Assembly: GCF_964275005.1 (NCBI RefSeq)
Contig: NC_092705.1
Location: 5,374,641-5,438,640 of the forward strand
DNA length: 64,000 bases
Direction of reading: 5' to 3'
Source: Diadema setosum
Lineage: Eukaryota; Echinodermata; Echinoidea; Diadematoida; Diadematidae
Under the pieces are notes generated by a model. The model saw only the letters and a program-made list of their open reading frames with translations, was not told where the DNA came from and made no database searches. Each line of letters opens with the position of its first letter. The stretch's first letter is position 1. Shown piece by piece: positions 22,890 to 35,258 of the stretch. The translations under genes were made by a program, and so were the position numbers.

Positions 22890-23455
22890 CGCTTACCACA
22901 GTATTTGGTTTTCTATGGCGGCCATCTTGAATTTCAACATGGTGGCCTATCTAAATGGAACCACAATTAGGAAACAGCTGTACTGGAACGTTGTACACCA
23001 CAAGCATGTGCATTCTGAAAATTTGATGCTTCTACAATAATTGCAACCTGAGATATGGGTAAAAACGCTATGGCGGCCATTTTGAATTTCAAGATGGCAG
23101 CCTGCAAAGTATTGTATCAAAGCAATCCACAATATCGGAGAAAGATACATCAGTGTCTGACATCACAACCATGCATTTTGCACCAAATTTGAAGCTTCTA
23201 CAATGTTCACTTTATGAGATATGTGTCAAAATACAGTTTGCTATGGCGGCCATTTTGAAATCAAGATTGCAGCCTAAAAATTGTATCAAAACAATCCACA
23301 AAATAATAAAGAGATATATCAGAGTGTCTGACATCACAACCATGCATTTGCACCAAATTCAAAGCTTCTACAATGCTCACTTTATGAGACATGGGTCAAA
23401 ATACAATTTGCAATGGCAGCCATTTTGAAATTCAAAATGGCTGCTGAAGACCTGG
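22890..23455 (+). repeat. ATGGCGGCCATTTTG tandem repeat, about three units
   Basis: Units of roughly 170-190 bp each carry TATGGCGGCCATTTTGAA, an AAGATGGCAGCCT-like word, CTGACATCACAACCATGCAT and AGCTTCTACAAT. The MAAI/MAVILK frames follow the unit and are not genes. Confidence 0.8.
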
Positions 23456-23749
23456 TTGGAAAAAATGGAACCAAAGTTTCTTAGATTCAGCACCCCAAAT
23501 TGACAAAGTTAGCCCCCCCCCCCAAAAAAAAAAAAAAAAAAAAATCAATTTTGGCACAAAATCTCACGGATTACATAATAGTCTCTCCTATAAGCGGAGA
23601 CGCAGCGCGGGACAAAGACATACGAGCTAGAGGAAAATGGATAGATATAGCGGTAGATAATGTGCAACCTTGCAACCGACATTCTGGTCAAACTCATGAG
23701 AGCGACATGAATTCAGGGAGGGAAAGTGGTATGTCTGTCTGTGTGTGTG

Positions 23750-23960
23750 TGTATGGGGGGGGGGGGATGGTGATGTAGGAGTTCGTCATCATAGGATACC
23801 TGGGCCCGGGACCTGGGCGACGCGACCCAACGCTCCCAACGCACCCTTTCGGCAAAACGGGGGGGGGGGGGGGGGGGGGGCTTTGGACGAAGGTTGGTGT
23901 TCCCATTAACGCGACGCGCCACCACCCAACCCACCCTTTTGGCACAAGCCCTGAAAATCA
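23750..23960. repeat. G-run repeat with CCCAACG-CACCCTTT words
   Basis: Two diverged copies of a CCAACCCACCCTTTTGGC-type word flank a long G run at about 23861-23880. Pro-rich frames are artefacts of the run. Confidence 0.55.
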
Positions 23961-24659
23961 CATCAATTTACGTTCAGGATATAATCTACATATGCAATTT
24001 CTTAAACCTATGTTATTTGAAATCTGAGGAGATGCATTAATGAAGTCACTAACGCCTCACTTTATCAATAATGATAGACTTTGGTATGGTGATGACAGGC
24101 GTAAGATAAACTAGACTAAATGCCAATACAATGCACTTCCGATATATCAAACACGGTCATAGCAAAATTCGGTTACAACGAAGTAAAAACTCAGGTCCTA
24201 ACATTATCTGCTTACATGTTTTTCTTTTTATTGTTTATTTGTTCGTTTATAACGAAATATCGATGTAACGAAAGAAGACTGCCGGTCCCGAGGACTTCGT
24301 TATAACGGGAGTCCACTGTAATGAAGAGTGAAAGGTGAGTGTGCTGGACCTCCATTAACATTACGAACTTAAAGGGGCATTCCAGACGATTTTCATAACT
24401 TCACATTATGTAGTAGGCCTACATAAATCGACAGTTCCATGCATAGATTTGTGGAATTTATTGTGGTCCTTGAGCAGAGAAACCAATACTCTGAAAAATC
24501 TTATACAAATTACATTGAACCGTGTTGATGACATAGGAGCCTCACATATTTCAGAAATGTAGAAGCGTAATTCCATTAAAGTACCCCTTGCTTAACAAGT
24601 TCACCTGTGTAGAATCTATGCATGCCTTCTTCTTTTGTTCTGCTTCCACTGAGCCCCAA

Positions 24660-24693
24660 CCACTGATCTCCCCTCTAGAGGGGAGATCAGTGG
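24660..24693. repeat. Perfect 34-bp palindrome flanked by CCCCAAC
   Basis: CCACTGATCTCCCCTCT is followed directly by its exact reverse complement. CCCCAAC sits immediately left and right of a 32-bp CACTGATC...GATCAGTG core with a G beside it. The layout resembles a minimal insertion with a 7-bp target duplication. Confidence 0.85.
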
Positions 24694-25137
24694 CCCCAAC
24701 TCATGCATTCTTGTGGTGAGGCTGCCAGGTCATCATCCTTCAGGTCATCATCATCCTTGTTCATTGCGATTTATTATAAATTTTGAAAACATTCATATTC
24801 CTCATCCATATCACTATAAAAGCTGAAACTACTCAGTAAAACGAATTTGTAGTTGTTCAAATGTAGAAGTCTGAAAATTATCAGGAGGTCTCCTTTAAAC
24901 CTGTGCATTAGGCCTACTGTATTTGTTTTTATAAAATTGGCAAACTGGAGTGTGCATTAGACCTATTAAATAAACCTGTGCATTGGACTTATTTGTTTTT
25001 ATAAAATTGATACATGAAGGATGATACCAGCTGGTAAAACTTTGTATTGCAATACACATGGGGCCGCTGTTCGATCAGCCGTGCGAATCAAAGCGTTTGT
25101 TTGGGTTCATTCCGCGCGCACAGATAGCATGTACAGC

Positions 25138-25340
25138 GTATCCGGGCAATTACCCCCAGAGGGCAATACCCCCCCCCCCCCCAACCCGGCTAAATACTGT
25201 TTAGTGGTAAGGTTAGAGTAAAGATTAGGGTTAGGGTTAGGTTTAGGGGTAGGAGTTTGGGTTATGGTTAGGACTAGGATTAGGATTAGGGCCAGGGAAA
25301 GGGTCCGGGGTAATTGCCCAGGGGGTAATTGCCCTAGACC
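25138..25340 (-). mobile_element. TTAGGG-rich element with GGGCAATTACCC ends, copy 1
   Basis: Begins GTATCCGGGCAATTACCCCC and ends GGGGTAATTGCCCTAGACCC. The interior is a degenerate (TTAGGG)n tract. It is the reverse complement of the copy at 27108-27345. A shorter copy starts at 36551. Confidence 0.82.
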
Positions 25341-25432
25341 CCATGCACAGAGCAATCGGCTGCCGTAACACGTAGTGCAGTTTTGCTTTCTTTGCTGCAT
25401 GTTTTTTTTTTTTCACTCCCGTACATTAGCAA

Positions 25433-25506
25433 AATAATAATAATAATAATAATAATAACAATAATGATAATAATAATGATAATATTAATGATAATAATAA
25501 TAACAA
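25433..25506. repeat. (AAT)n microsatellite
   Basis: AATAAT units with AATGAT variants. Poly-Ile frames are artefacts. Confidence 0.93.
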
Positions 25507-26410
25507 ACAAAGACAGCACACGTGATTCCATCAGTTCAGCTCTTCTGATTGGTTATGACTTGAAAAAAGAAAGGTCATTTTGCATGACTACATTAAGTAT
25601 CTATTCAAATGCAGTATGCAACTAATCCATTTGATTTTAATTTCGAGTAGGATCTGTGTCCTTCCTTATCTGTTCAAACCAAATTTTTGTTTTTGCCTCC
25701 TTTTTTTTTAAACTATAAAGCCATCGAATATGCGCTCAACGCCGCCATCTAGTGACAATTCTTGGTAAAATGCATATCCAGCGGCGCGCTTTCTGAATGG
25801 CAGACCCCGACGGGCGCGCAGTCAACCGCGTGACTGTGGCGATTACGTTCTAACCTTCGTCCTGCGACGTTGTGGGGACGTAACAGAAACGTCGCGACAA
25901 CGTCCCCGTTTATAGTCGTCTTGTTTGTCACCTTGTTTGGAGATGTTTCGCAAGTCGCCCTGCATGGAATCGTCTTTCTGGCGAGAGTGTGTGCTGTATA
26001 TTGATTTTCATGGTCTTTCGAGTTGTACGAGTAGCGGTGACTAGCTGATCAGTTGCAGCCCGCAGTCGCGACGACATCTCCTCCATTGAGAAGGCATTCG
26101 ACAAAGGCTAGAGAGCTGCTGCTCCTCATACGTGTGATGTGATGTTCCCTGCAAATTAATAGCACTTTCTACAGCTGTGAGGTATGTTAAATAATACTTA
26201 GTTTGTGGGGTAAACTTGGAGCGTGATCTCGTGTCACTGATGGACAAACGATAAAAGGAAACTTCGTCTGTTATCGAACTTCTCTTTAACTATTAGCAAA
26301 ATTGAATAGACACTGCAGTCATCGAAGGTATATAGGAGATTCTTGAGTGTTAACCTGTATAGCTTCAAAATATTGCACCTGCCCAGTGACCCCTTTATGC
26401 CTTATGCTAT

Positions 26411-26925
26411 AGAGTCACACACGGCCGGATTTCGTACCGGATCCATAAGGAATTAAAACCGCATCGACCCGGTTCGAGCCGTAGAGATCCACATTGACCC
26501 GCATCGTAACTCGTGTCAATTCCTGATGGATTCCGTGGGCTACGATACGGCGGTGAAAAATTTTTGGTCATGTTCACTCTTTCTCACGGATTTCATCCGT
26601 AGTGATATCCGAATTGACCCGGTTCGAACCGCATTGACTTGCATCAACCCGCTGCAACCCTGGCGTAAAACCGTGTGGACCCTTGCCGTATACCGCATTG
26701 CCTTTATGCAACGGATGATGACAAGGTTTACATCTGGGTCGGTACGGGTCGAAGCGGGTTGACACGGGTCGATAGGGGTCGAAATGGGTACAGTTAAGGA
26801 TTTTAAAGCGGATTATTATACGGTTCGACAAGAGTCAATACGGGTCTCTACGGCTCGAACCGGGAAGATACGGTTTTAATTCCTAATGGACCTGGTTCGA
26901 AATCCGGCTGTTTGTGACTGTAGCA
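26411..26925. mobile_element. Foldback element with ACACACGGCCGGATTTCG ends
   Basis: The left arm GAGTCACACACGGCCGGATTTCG pairs imperfectly with CGAAATCCGGCTGTTTGTGACTG. Inner words AAGGAATTAAAACCG, CGGTTCGAGCCGTAGAGA and similar recur inverted on the right. Many CGACCCG/CGGGTCG steps lie between. A second GTGACCCGGCCGTGTGTGACCC end lies at 26989-27010, possibly a partial copy. Confidence 0.78.
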
Positions 26926-27107
26926 TAAATTGCCCTCCATTCCGGGACTTATAATCCGGCTCATTTTCACCCGGATCAAATCCGTTTTGTGACCCGGCCG
27001 TGTGTGACCCTGGCATCACTCACCCATTTACTTTAAGAAAAGGGCAAGCATGGTAGGTCCTATCACGCCTTTAACTATCCTATAGAAGTGACAAATGGCG
27101 CTTTATT

Positions 27108-27345
27108 GGGTCTAGGGCAATTACCCCTGGCCAATTACCCCGGACCCTTCCCTTGGCCCTAATCCTAAACCTAATCCTTCCCCTAACCCAAACTCCTAAC
27201 CCTAAACCTACTGCGAGTAACCCTAACCCTAACCATAATCTTTACTCTAAACCTTACCACTAACCAGCATTTAGCCGGGGGGGGGGGGGGGGGGAGGGGA
27301 GGAGGGTAATTGCCCTCTGAGGGTATTAACCAATTGCCCGGATAC
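27108..27345 (+). mobile_element. TTAGGG-rich element with GGGCAATTACCC ends, copy 2
   Basis: Starts GGGTCTAGGGCAATTACCCC and ends CAATTGCCCGGATAC. The interior carries CCCTAA-type repeats (the complement of TTAGGG) and a G run. It is the inverted partner of 25138-25340, 1.77 kb away. Confidence 0.82.
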
Positions 27346-27349
27346 GGCT

Positions 27350-28900
27350 TAATTGACAGACTAACTAATGAACATTTACTATCGTATTACAAATTACATT
27401 TTTGTTTTTGTTTTTGTTTTAATACTGCAGATTATTAAAGTCAGTGAAACATCTTAACATTTGGATGGGAAAAAGAGTCGAGTTTGGTCTCCACAAATAT
27501 GACAAAATAACTTTGAAGCCATAACTCGCATCTATGTCATCACCTCGCAACTTTCCCATTGCCGTGTACGCACACGCACACACACACTCACAGCCCACAC
27601 ACTCTCACACAATTCAAAGCAATCGTATCTTGGCTGACAATGTAGTGATTGCAACCTCTTCACTCTTCGCAAAAGCCTAAAATATGGGGTAAACCGTGAA
27701 AAATTAATCATACGTCATTTTAGCCACGTCACGAAGTAAGACATTGCAAACAATCCATTGCTTTGTATATTGACTGGGGTTGAGAACGTACTACGTAGGC
27801 CTACATGAGTCGATGATGTCAATCAGTAAACACCATAGTATACCAAAAAGTATATAGGGCCTCATTTTTCTCTCTCCTTTCTTTCTTTATACCAACAACA
27901 ACAACAACAACAACAACAAAAAGTGATGTCATAATCACCTATCGCCATGGAAACTGGTTCTAAGCAACCTTACCTGTCCCGATCGAGTGTTTATGCGTGC
28001 ACCTGGTTCCAACCAAAGCTATAACAAAAGACCGTGACATCATCATTTCGCTATTCAATTGAGAAAACCACAAAAGACACGCGATGCTTTACAGGTTGAC
28101 TCGTTATCATAATATCTATACATATTTCTAGCTGTAGTCAAAGATAATCAAACAAGGCAAAACACAGAATAAAAAAAAATGATAAAAGAAAATGTAACTA
28201 TTGCAATCCAGACGACTGAAATCACTGTTGCCTTGAAACACGTCACAGAGTCATCAAGAGGGGAAAAAAGAGCAGTCATTTCGCAGCGGATGATACTATG
28301 ACTTGATAAGGAACAAGCGCCTTCATGCTTGTTTTGTTGTCATGCGTTAAAAAAAAAATCATTTCCATGAAAAACATTTTACATGGGGGAACCGATTGCG
28401 AAATAGGACTTATTTACAATTCCCACCGACAACTTTTGATCAGACACACGTAAATATTGTAACCATAGGAACATTCTACAGATAGGGTCATTCGCGATAA
28501 TCAAACAACAACAAAAACAAAACTAACAACAAATTCAAAATTCCCAGAACAATTGTGAGAAATGCTCATTTCCTTTCTGTTATTCTTTAGATTAGCCAGG
28601 ACCGGGTACCTACTGAAAATGTTTGATAGGCCTATTGTACCCGCCATTTAAAGTTTGCTTCAATAAATAGGGTATGACAAACGCAGCGGTATAGCTATGT
28701 CCTATCAAATAAGACCTTATGGGAAAAAATGATGATAAAGTTAGGAATCTTTAATTTTCCACATATTTTTACGGAACGAGGATATCTGGATCAATCACGT
28801 GATACGAGGCGGTGACATCATCACACCACCAGTCTTGTGTAAATAATGCGGTTGCGACTATCTCGCTACGCACGTGGAAATGGTTATATTGTGCTCACCG
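27350..28900. other. Unassigned interval
   Basis: No gene was seen. It holds short CA-rich (27565-27610) and (CAA)n (27893-27919) tracts and otherwise unique AT-rich DNA. Confidence 0.4.
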
Positions 28901-29024
28901 TTCAAACTTAGCATAACCATGATAATAGACTGACATAACGGTAACAATAGTGAAAATGCGGTCTTATTTACCCGAGTATAGCTTCTTCAGTGTTAACACT
29001 GTTCTCCAGAGGACTCTGCCATTA

Positions 29025-29182
29025 TCCTCATACCCGGCCCAGCCCAGCATTTCCAGCAGTGCCACTTTAGATTACACCTGGGTCGAGAGGGACATCGTGT
29101 ATATAGGATCCACGCACTCAGTAGGACTCGAACTCGGGCTCTCCGTTTTAAAGTCAGGAGTCTTACCTATCATACCACCGTT
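29025..29182 (-). mobile_element. tRNA-derived SINE, copy 2
   Basis: The minus strand from 29180 reads CGGTGGTATGATAGGTAAG (A-box region), then GAGTTCGAGTCCT (B box), then a domain with GTCCCTCTCGACCCAGGTG, which matches the second domain of the SINE at 13165-13348. Confidence 0.7.
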
Positions 29183-29219
29183 TCCCCAGAAACAGTGGAG
29201 GTTTTCTAATTAAATGATT

Positions 29220-30540
29220 TTTTTTTAAATGAAGTAGTTCCTAAAAAAGTACAATAATTTTTTTTTTCTTCAATCAAATGGGACCTACAGTATTTTAATT
29301 AAATAGGTCCTAAAAAGTACATAAAAGTTTTCGAACTTTGAAATGTTCATATGTTTTTACGAAACGATGCAATTTAAGTCAGCCACGTTGTACGCAAATT
29401 GTTGGAGATGATGATGCAATCACTCTAGTATAAAAGTTTCCAATTGACATGTTTATACAATCTTCACTGAATTTCCACCCATTTTTACATGAAATGAAAA
29501 ATGAATAAGCAGTATCCTTCGGATGAAATTACTGTATTCTTTCATAAGACAATAATACAGCAATGATGACCCTAGGTGAGAGGAATTTAAGTTGCCCAAT
29601 ATACACCATCATGGTCTATCTGGTTATCCTATTCTAGAATACATCTGCGTACAAACCGGTACGAGCATTGTGACATGATGGTGACGTCATCACTGATGGT
29701 CATGCTGATTTTGCTTGTGGTGTGGTTTGGACCACGATCAATATTCTATGAAAACGTATGAAACTTCACCACAAGTCCATGCTTTCAAAATTGATGTCCG
29801 TATTTTACTTTTTCCATTTTGCTTGTCTGGGATTACTATCTTCATGCAAGGCAGCTTGATCAGGATGTGCATATAGCTTTAGTCTGATGAAACTCTGGTA
29901 AAACTTGTAACCATCTGTTTGTTTTAATATTGCTTGGACTTAGAGCGGACTTTCCTTTTTAACAATCTATTCCTACAGTCGTGGACACTGCGTGTTCTCA
30001 AAAGAGAATGTGCTTTGAGCTTTGAGTCGAATCGTCCCTTTGCTTTCCAGTTGAAATAGGTTTTCTTTTTTTTTTCTATGTCCATCTTCCTCTCTACGCC
30101 TTCCATTCTTCTCTGGCAGGAATATGAGGATTATTATTATTTGCTAATGTTGACATCGTAAACCCACAAAACAAGACAAAATGAACTAAAACCGACGAAA
30201 TGCGCACCGTTGCTCAATCTTATAGTCACGTTGATGCAATCGCGATTCAATTCAACCTAAATGAAATCAGACTATTCCTTTATGACATCACCTCGGGACC
30301 GGAGATGATGTCATAAATGCTGTAAATTACTCGTAACTTTAAAATGTTAAATATGTAGGCCTATATGCAGAGGACAGGAGGTAGACCAAAATGCGCTATT
30401 GATACTGACACGAACAGTATTTGGAGGGTACATAAGTAAATGTCATGTGAGGAGCACAAAAAATATCGTATTTACTTTCACAACAAGACGCTATTTTTAG
30501 TTTTTGACGATTCTGGCAGTGTGCCTTGGTGCGTGACTGT
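29220..30540. other. Unassigned interval
   Basis: AT-rich sequence with T and A runs near 29220 and 29260. No domain, RNA gene or shared repeat was recognised. Confidence 0.4.
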
Positions 30541-30556
30541 GCTATGATGTGGTTAA

Positions 30557-30954
30557 AGGGATGGTATAAGTTTCGGTTGACATGGAGTATTCAGATTTTA
30601 TTTTATTTCATCTTATTTTATTTATTTTTTTTTTTGAGAGAGAGATAATTCGAAACCACCTATGAAATGTTAAAGAGCAGTCAATTTTAAGAGGAATTCA
30701 AAGTTTATTTGATGAAAAAACAGTGTTGAAAGGATGGAGATATCCAAAAACAAAGTAAAATAAAGTGTTCCTGATAAAGGTGGTTCCTAACTTTATATTA
30801 GGACCTGTTTGTGTATATATCTACCATTTTTCATCAAATGAACTCTGAATACCTCTTAGAATTAAATGCTTTTTAATATTTCATATGTGGTTTCTAACTA
30901 TCTCACAAAAAGTTAGAAACCTGAAACACCATCTCAACCAAAACTACCATCCAT
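30557..30954. mobile_element. TTAA-flanked foldback MITE (AGGG-TGTACAGT family), copy 2
   Basis: TTAA at 30553-30556 and 30955-30958. Starts AGGGATGGTATAAGTTTCGG and ends with the imperfect complement CCAAAACTACCATCCAT. The interior matches the 4402-4784 family (GATGAAAA, GAGATATCC and TTTCATCAAATGAA words). Confidence 0.82.
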
Positions 30955-31432
30955 TTAAATGAATGACGAATCGGGTCCTGTTCTCACTATACGTAATGGT
31001 TATAGCGTTGATCGGTTCAATTCCTGCCTCGAAATCTCGTTGATTGTTGCTGGACCAGGGTATGCATTATACCATGTCTTATCCGGTATATAATGAGAGT
31101 ATATTATTCAATTTGGTTATTATTGATTGAGTGATAATCGTGTACTGTATTTGCGACCACGGGGCTTTTTTTTTTCTTGTATCAGGCCCCTAATTTTGTA
31201 ACTGGCGGGACTCATAATTTACAAGCTTCGCTTGGTGGGTTTCCCCGTCTTCATTCTTCAAATCATTGATCACTCAAAAGTTACACTTCTGTAATTATCA
31301 TCGAAAGCATAATATACCCTGCTTGTTCATAACTTACCATAATATGTTGACATCTCTTTCCCTTCATTCACACTATACGTATATGCTATTGGTTATGTTA
31401 GAGATTAAGATTAAGAAAAGAATTGAAATTAT

Positions 31433-31615
31433 CGGTATCGCCAACACCTAGGTGCCGTGCGCAGACAAATAAGTCCATTGAATCGTATGGGAACTGCGAC
31501 GCACACGAGACAAGCGGAAGCGACAATGGCCTTCACGGCACCGAGAAATCCCACAGTGCATCTGTGACAGGGCTCTTCAGCGTGCGCAGAAGTTTTCTGC
31601 GCATTGGCGATACCG
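31433..31615. mobile_element. About 180-bp element with 12-bp perfect inverted ends
   Basis: CGGTATCGCCAA (31433-31444) and TTGGCGATACCG (31604-31615) are exact inverted repeats. Open frames exist across it on both strands without recognisable domains. Probably a small MITE. Confidence 0.55.
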
Positions 31616-32410
31616 AGAATAAGCCAGTTCACAGTTCCAATCTGAGCATGTGCAGATAAAGGTCATTGCCATGGTTGGTCATTGCAGACCTTCTCTTGAA
31701 ATGGATTTGCAACTGAGGTATTCAAAGCCTAGATAGGGCTACATGACAACTATGTTATAAATGAACCAGGTGCAGATTGGTATTTACAGGTGAATGTGCA
31801 TTCTTTTCAGCAACATTAACAAAAGCCGCTCATGCAGCACTGACATGTAAATCATCACTTCCTGCATGGCTACTTTTACCTGCTCTTCTTGAAAACTATT
31901 CCATGTTTTGCAAAGTCTGTGGTTGGAGAGGTCATTGCAGACTAGCGCTAACTGTGAACTGGCTTATTGAACTGATGTCAGGTGTCACATTTGTAGATAA
32001 TTTTCCATAGACACGCGTTTAAAAAAAAAGAAACAAAAGAAGTTATATAAAACACCAGTATAGTAGGGCCATCAGAAGGAGGCAGTACAAACACGTATAT
32101 GGAGTTGAATGCTTTAGATGGTGGTTATAATGATGGCTATAATCCATGACAACAATGGTGATAGTGCTGATTGACAATAATGATACGTATAGGCCTTACT
32201 ATGATCACATTCACAACAATTAGATTAATGGTTATAATCATGATGAATGGGAGATAGGTGAGAGAGAGAGATAGAGAGGGGGGGGGGAGAGGGAGAGGGA
32301 GAGAGAGAAAACTATACCTTTATGCTGAATTTGCCAAATTCATATAACACGTTTATGGAAAAAAATGCTGGAACTACACTGTATTTTGTGGTTTCAAGAT
32401 ATTGTAAGTC

Positions 32411-32412
32411 GG

Positions 32413-32461
<49 letters not shown>

Positions 32462-32462
32462 C
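32411..32462. repeat. (CAA)n microsatellite
   Basis: About 16 CAA units. The poly-Gln frame is an artefact. Another CAA/AAC run lies at 33340-33371. Confidence 0.95.
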
Positions 32463-33340
32463 CAAAACAAACATAAGTCATTTTCTCAAGGGCATTTAAG
32501 ACGACGATCTAAAACTTACGGAACGATTTAACAACAACCTCTCGCGAAAATGCTTTGACCTACTTAAACCGATCCCCGTGCACAATATCTAACCAAGGAG
32601 GTACCTCCTTGATTTTACGAGGCGGCTTCGAACCTCGGACAGAGAGAGCTCCGGAGTTGGAACTCCAGCTCGCCTAGTACCTCGCCTAGTACCTCTTTGG
32701 TACCTCCTTGATCTAACACAGATATTAAAGATAAGATAAGGAAGTTGATATTGATTGGATCATCCCTACACGGTTGATATACCGTAGGTAAGTCCATATA
32801 CATGTTGTAAACATAAGGACTATACGATTCTTTGAACCGTGGACGTTTAATAGTCACGTGACCTGGAGGCATCTAAGTCGACTCGTTCATGTTTACGTTG
32901 ACTCATTGTTGAAACTGACGTCAAAAGTCTCATGGAAACCTGATTAGAAATGCACCGTTGCTTAATCTTAATCCCGTTGACGCAATCACGATCCAACGTA
33001 ATTCAAATCCAGTTTTTGTTTACAGAGTAATAAATTATGAGTGGTAACTTTGAAATGTGAAATAGACTGTGCAAATGACATCCAGAACGCAGACCAATTT
33101 GCGTATACATAACTGACACGAGCAGAATTTTCAACACACTGTTAAATTGCACTTTAGGAACATTATTCAAGCTCGATCATTTCTATTTTCGACAATAACT
33201 TTAATATACATCTTACATTTTTTAGTGACCCAAATAATGTAAACAAGACAACATGGATTGAAAAAGAATAAACTCTCTAGAGTGCGGGCCCCTCTTAGAA
33301 AAAAGATCAATGAAAAATTGCTTGAAACGGCAACAATAAT

Positions 33341-33372
<32 letters not shown>

Positions 33373-33641
33373 AGTTTGACACCCACTAAAAAGATAGGGA
33401 CAAACACACACACACACCCATCAACACACACGCACACATAAAAAAAAAAATCAAACGAACAAAAACTAAACAACACTGGTACGACAGCAAGACTACTTAT
33501 AGGAAAGACTGATTTTCAGTTGAAACACATTTATTCATTTTAAATCAGATCAATCACAACGATACGTTTACATGGAACACGATATAACAAATATACAAAG
33601 ACCTGATGAGGACATGACATTGTCCCGAGATGTTACTTTAA

Positions 33642-34039
33642 AGGGATTGTATAGTCTTGGTTGAGACCTAATTTCAGGTTTCTAACATTTTTTTTTTTTT
33701 TTTTTGTGAGATAATGAGAAACCTCTTATGAAATATATGAAAGAGCATGTAATTCTATGAGGAATTCAACATTTATTTGATGAAAATTGGTTTTGAAATG
33801 GCTGAGATATCCAAAAAAGAGCAATTCTAATAAAGTGTGGGACCCACACTTTATTATGATCGCTTTGTTTTACTTTGTTTTTGGATGTTTCAGTCATTCC
33901 AAACCCGATTTTCATAAAATAAACTTTAAATTCTTCTTAAAATGGTATGATATGTACCATAATATCATAAGTGTTTTCTTGGTATCTCGCAGTAAGTTAA
34001 AAGCCCAATTCTCATTTCCACCAATACTGTACCATCCCT
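33642..34039. mobile_element. TTAA-flanked foldback MITE (AGGG-TGTACAGT family), copy 3
   Basis: TTAA at 33638-33641 and 34040-34043. The ends AGGGATTGTATAGTCTTGG and CCAATACTGTACCATCCCT are imperfect inverted repeats. The interior ATTTGATGAAAATTGGTTTT and GAGATATCC words match the other copies. Confidence 0.85.
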
Positions 34040-34116
34040 TTAACTGTATAACCCGTGTTGGCATGCCCTGATATAATATATCAGCGTGAATGCAATGGTA
34101 GAAAAATTATGTACAC

Positions 34117-34118
34117 AT

Positions 34119-34150
<32 letters not shown>
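34117..34150. repeat. (CA)n microsatellite
   Basis: CA dinucleotide run. HTHT frames are artefacts. Confidence 0.95.
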
Positions 34151-34156
<6 letters not shown>

Positions 34157-34261
34157 AAATACACAAAAGAAGAAAAAAGAAAGCAAGTTACAAAGCCACA
34201 GACACTACACGAAGGGTATATAAAATACTGTACATGTATGCTCGTTTATCAACCCTGAATC

Positions 34262-34412
34262 AACGATTGTGGCAAGTCTTGCTTTTCGCAGTGCGTTGAT
34301 AACAGGTATTTCTTTAATCTACATTGTACTTTGAAATGAATTCATAGATGAGGCACTGGTAATGTGCAGGGGGAGTGAGTTCCACAGTTTTGGTTCAGTA
34401 AAACGAATGTTA
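34262..34412 (-). pseudogene. C-terminal fragment of another non-LTR retrotransposon
   Basis: The minus strand reads NIRFTEPKLWNSLPLHI then SSMNSFQ and, after a one-base frameshift, LKKYLLSTH. The KLWNSLP..I...SSxNSFxxxLKKYLL phrase is the usual C-terminus of CR1/Jockey/RTE reverse transcriptase polyproteins. No catalytic part is present. Confidence 0.75.
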
Positions 34413-34712
34413 TGCAGGTAAAACATAAACCAGACGATAGGAAACAAGACCTCATATTTGTATAACAGCGAGATAACAAAACATAAGGGAAAATATAACA
34501 CAGGCAACGATAAGAGGTTTGACAGAAGAAAAAAAAATACATGTCATATTCTCCTTTATATCTATAAAGTGGATCTGGTACGTCTTAAACAGAAACCCTT
34601 CTACTGCGTAACTATAGCTTAAACTCTAATCCTAAGCCTTACTGCATTCGAGAAATAGTGGTGATAATAAAGACAACATGCAGGTTCTTATTTTGAAAGT
34701 ACAAGTGAAATG

Positions 34713-35258
34713 TACACTGTAAAAAAGATTTAACACCATGGGTGTTAGATTTAACACCCATGGTGTTAAATCTAACTTCAAACTTCAATAGAGGACCACA
34801 CCCACAGGTGTAGAAAATGTATTGTGACGATGTTAAAAAGTGTTCGCCTGGCACTTCGTGGTGTTAATTTGACACTGTGGCTGGTGATATTTTTGACACT
34901 GCGCTAGAGTTGATTCAATAATGACACCGCATGGTGTTGATTTGATATTGGTGGTGTTAATTTCAATGGTATAACACCCGTCCAGCTTCAATAGCGGACC
35001 ACATCAATTGGTGTTACTGTGGTGTAAATGTACTTACAGATTTTTTTTTTCAAAAATCAAGTACTTTATCGGAAAATTCTTTATCGTCTTGTTGAAGTTC
35101 AAAATTAACAAGAAGTGCAGTAACTAAGAAACTATTCAAAAAACCATTTTAAATTTTGAAATGGCACCCGGAGGTCTTGTTCTAACACCATGAATGAGCA
35201 CCGGAAATTTAACACCAGCTCGGTGTTTCATATTTAACACCGGACTTTTTGCAGTGTA
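34713..35258 (-). mobile_element. MITE, TACACTGCAAAAA family, copy B
   Basis: Starts TACACTGTAAAAAAG and ends CTTTTTGCAGTGTA. It is the reverse complement of the 248-811 copy and carries the same GAGCACCGGAAATTTAACACC region near its right end. Confidence 0.82.

Noticed and set aside
23153..23428. Frame with repeated SDITTMH..L..CSLYEICVK peptides
   Set aside because: Follows the ATGGCGGCCATTTTG tandem repeat unit; no independent support.
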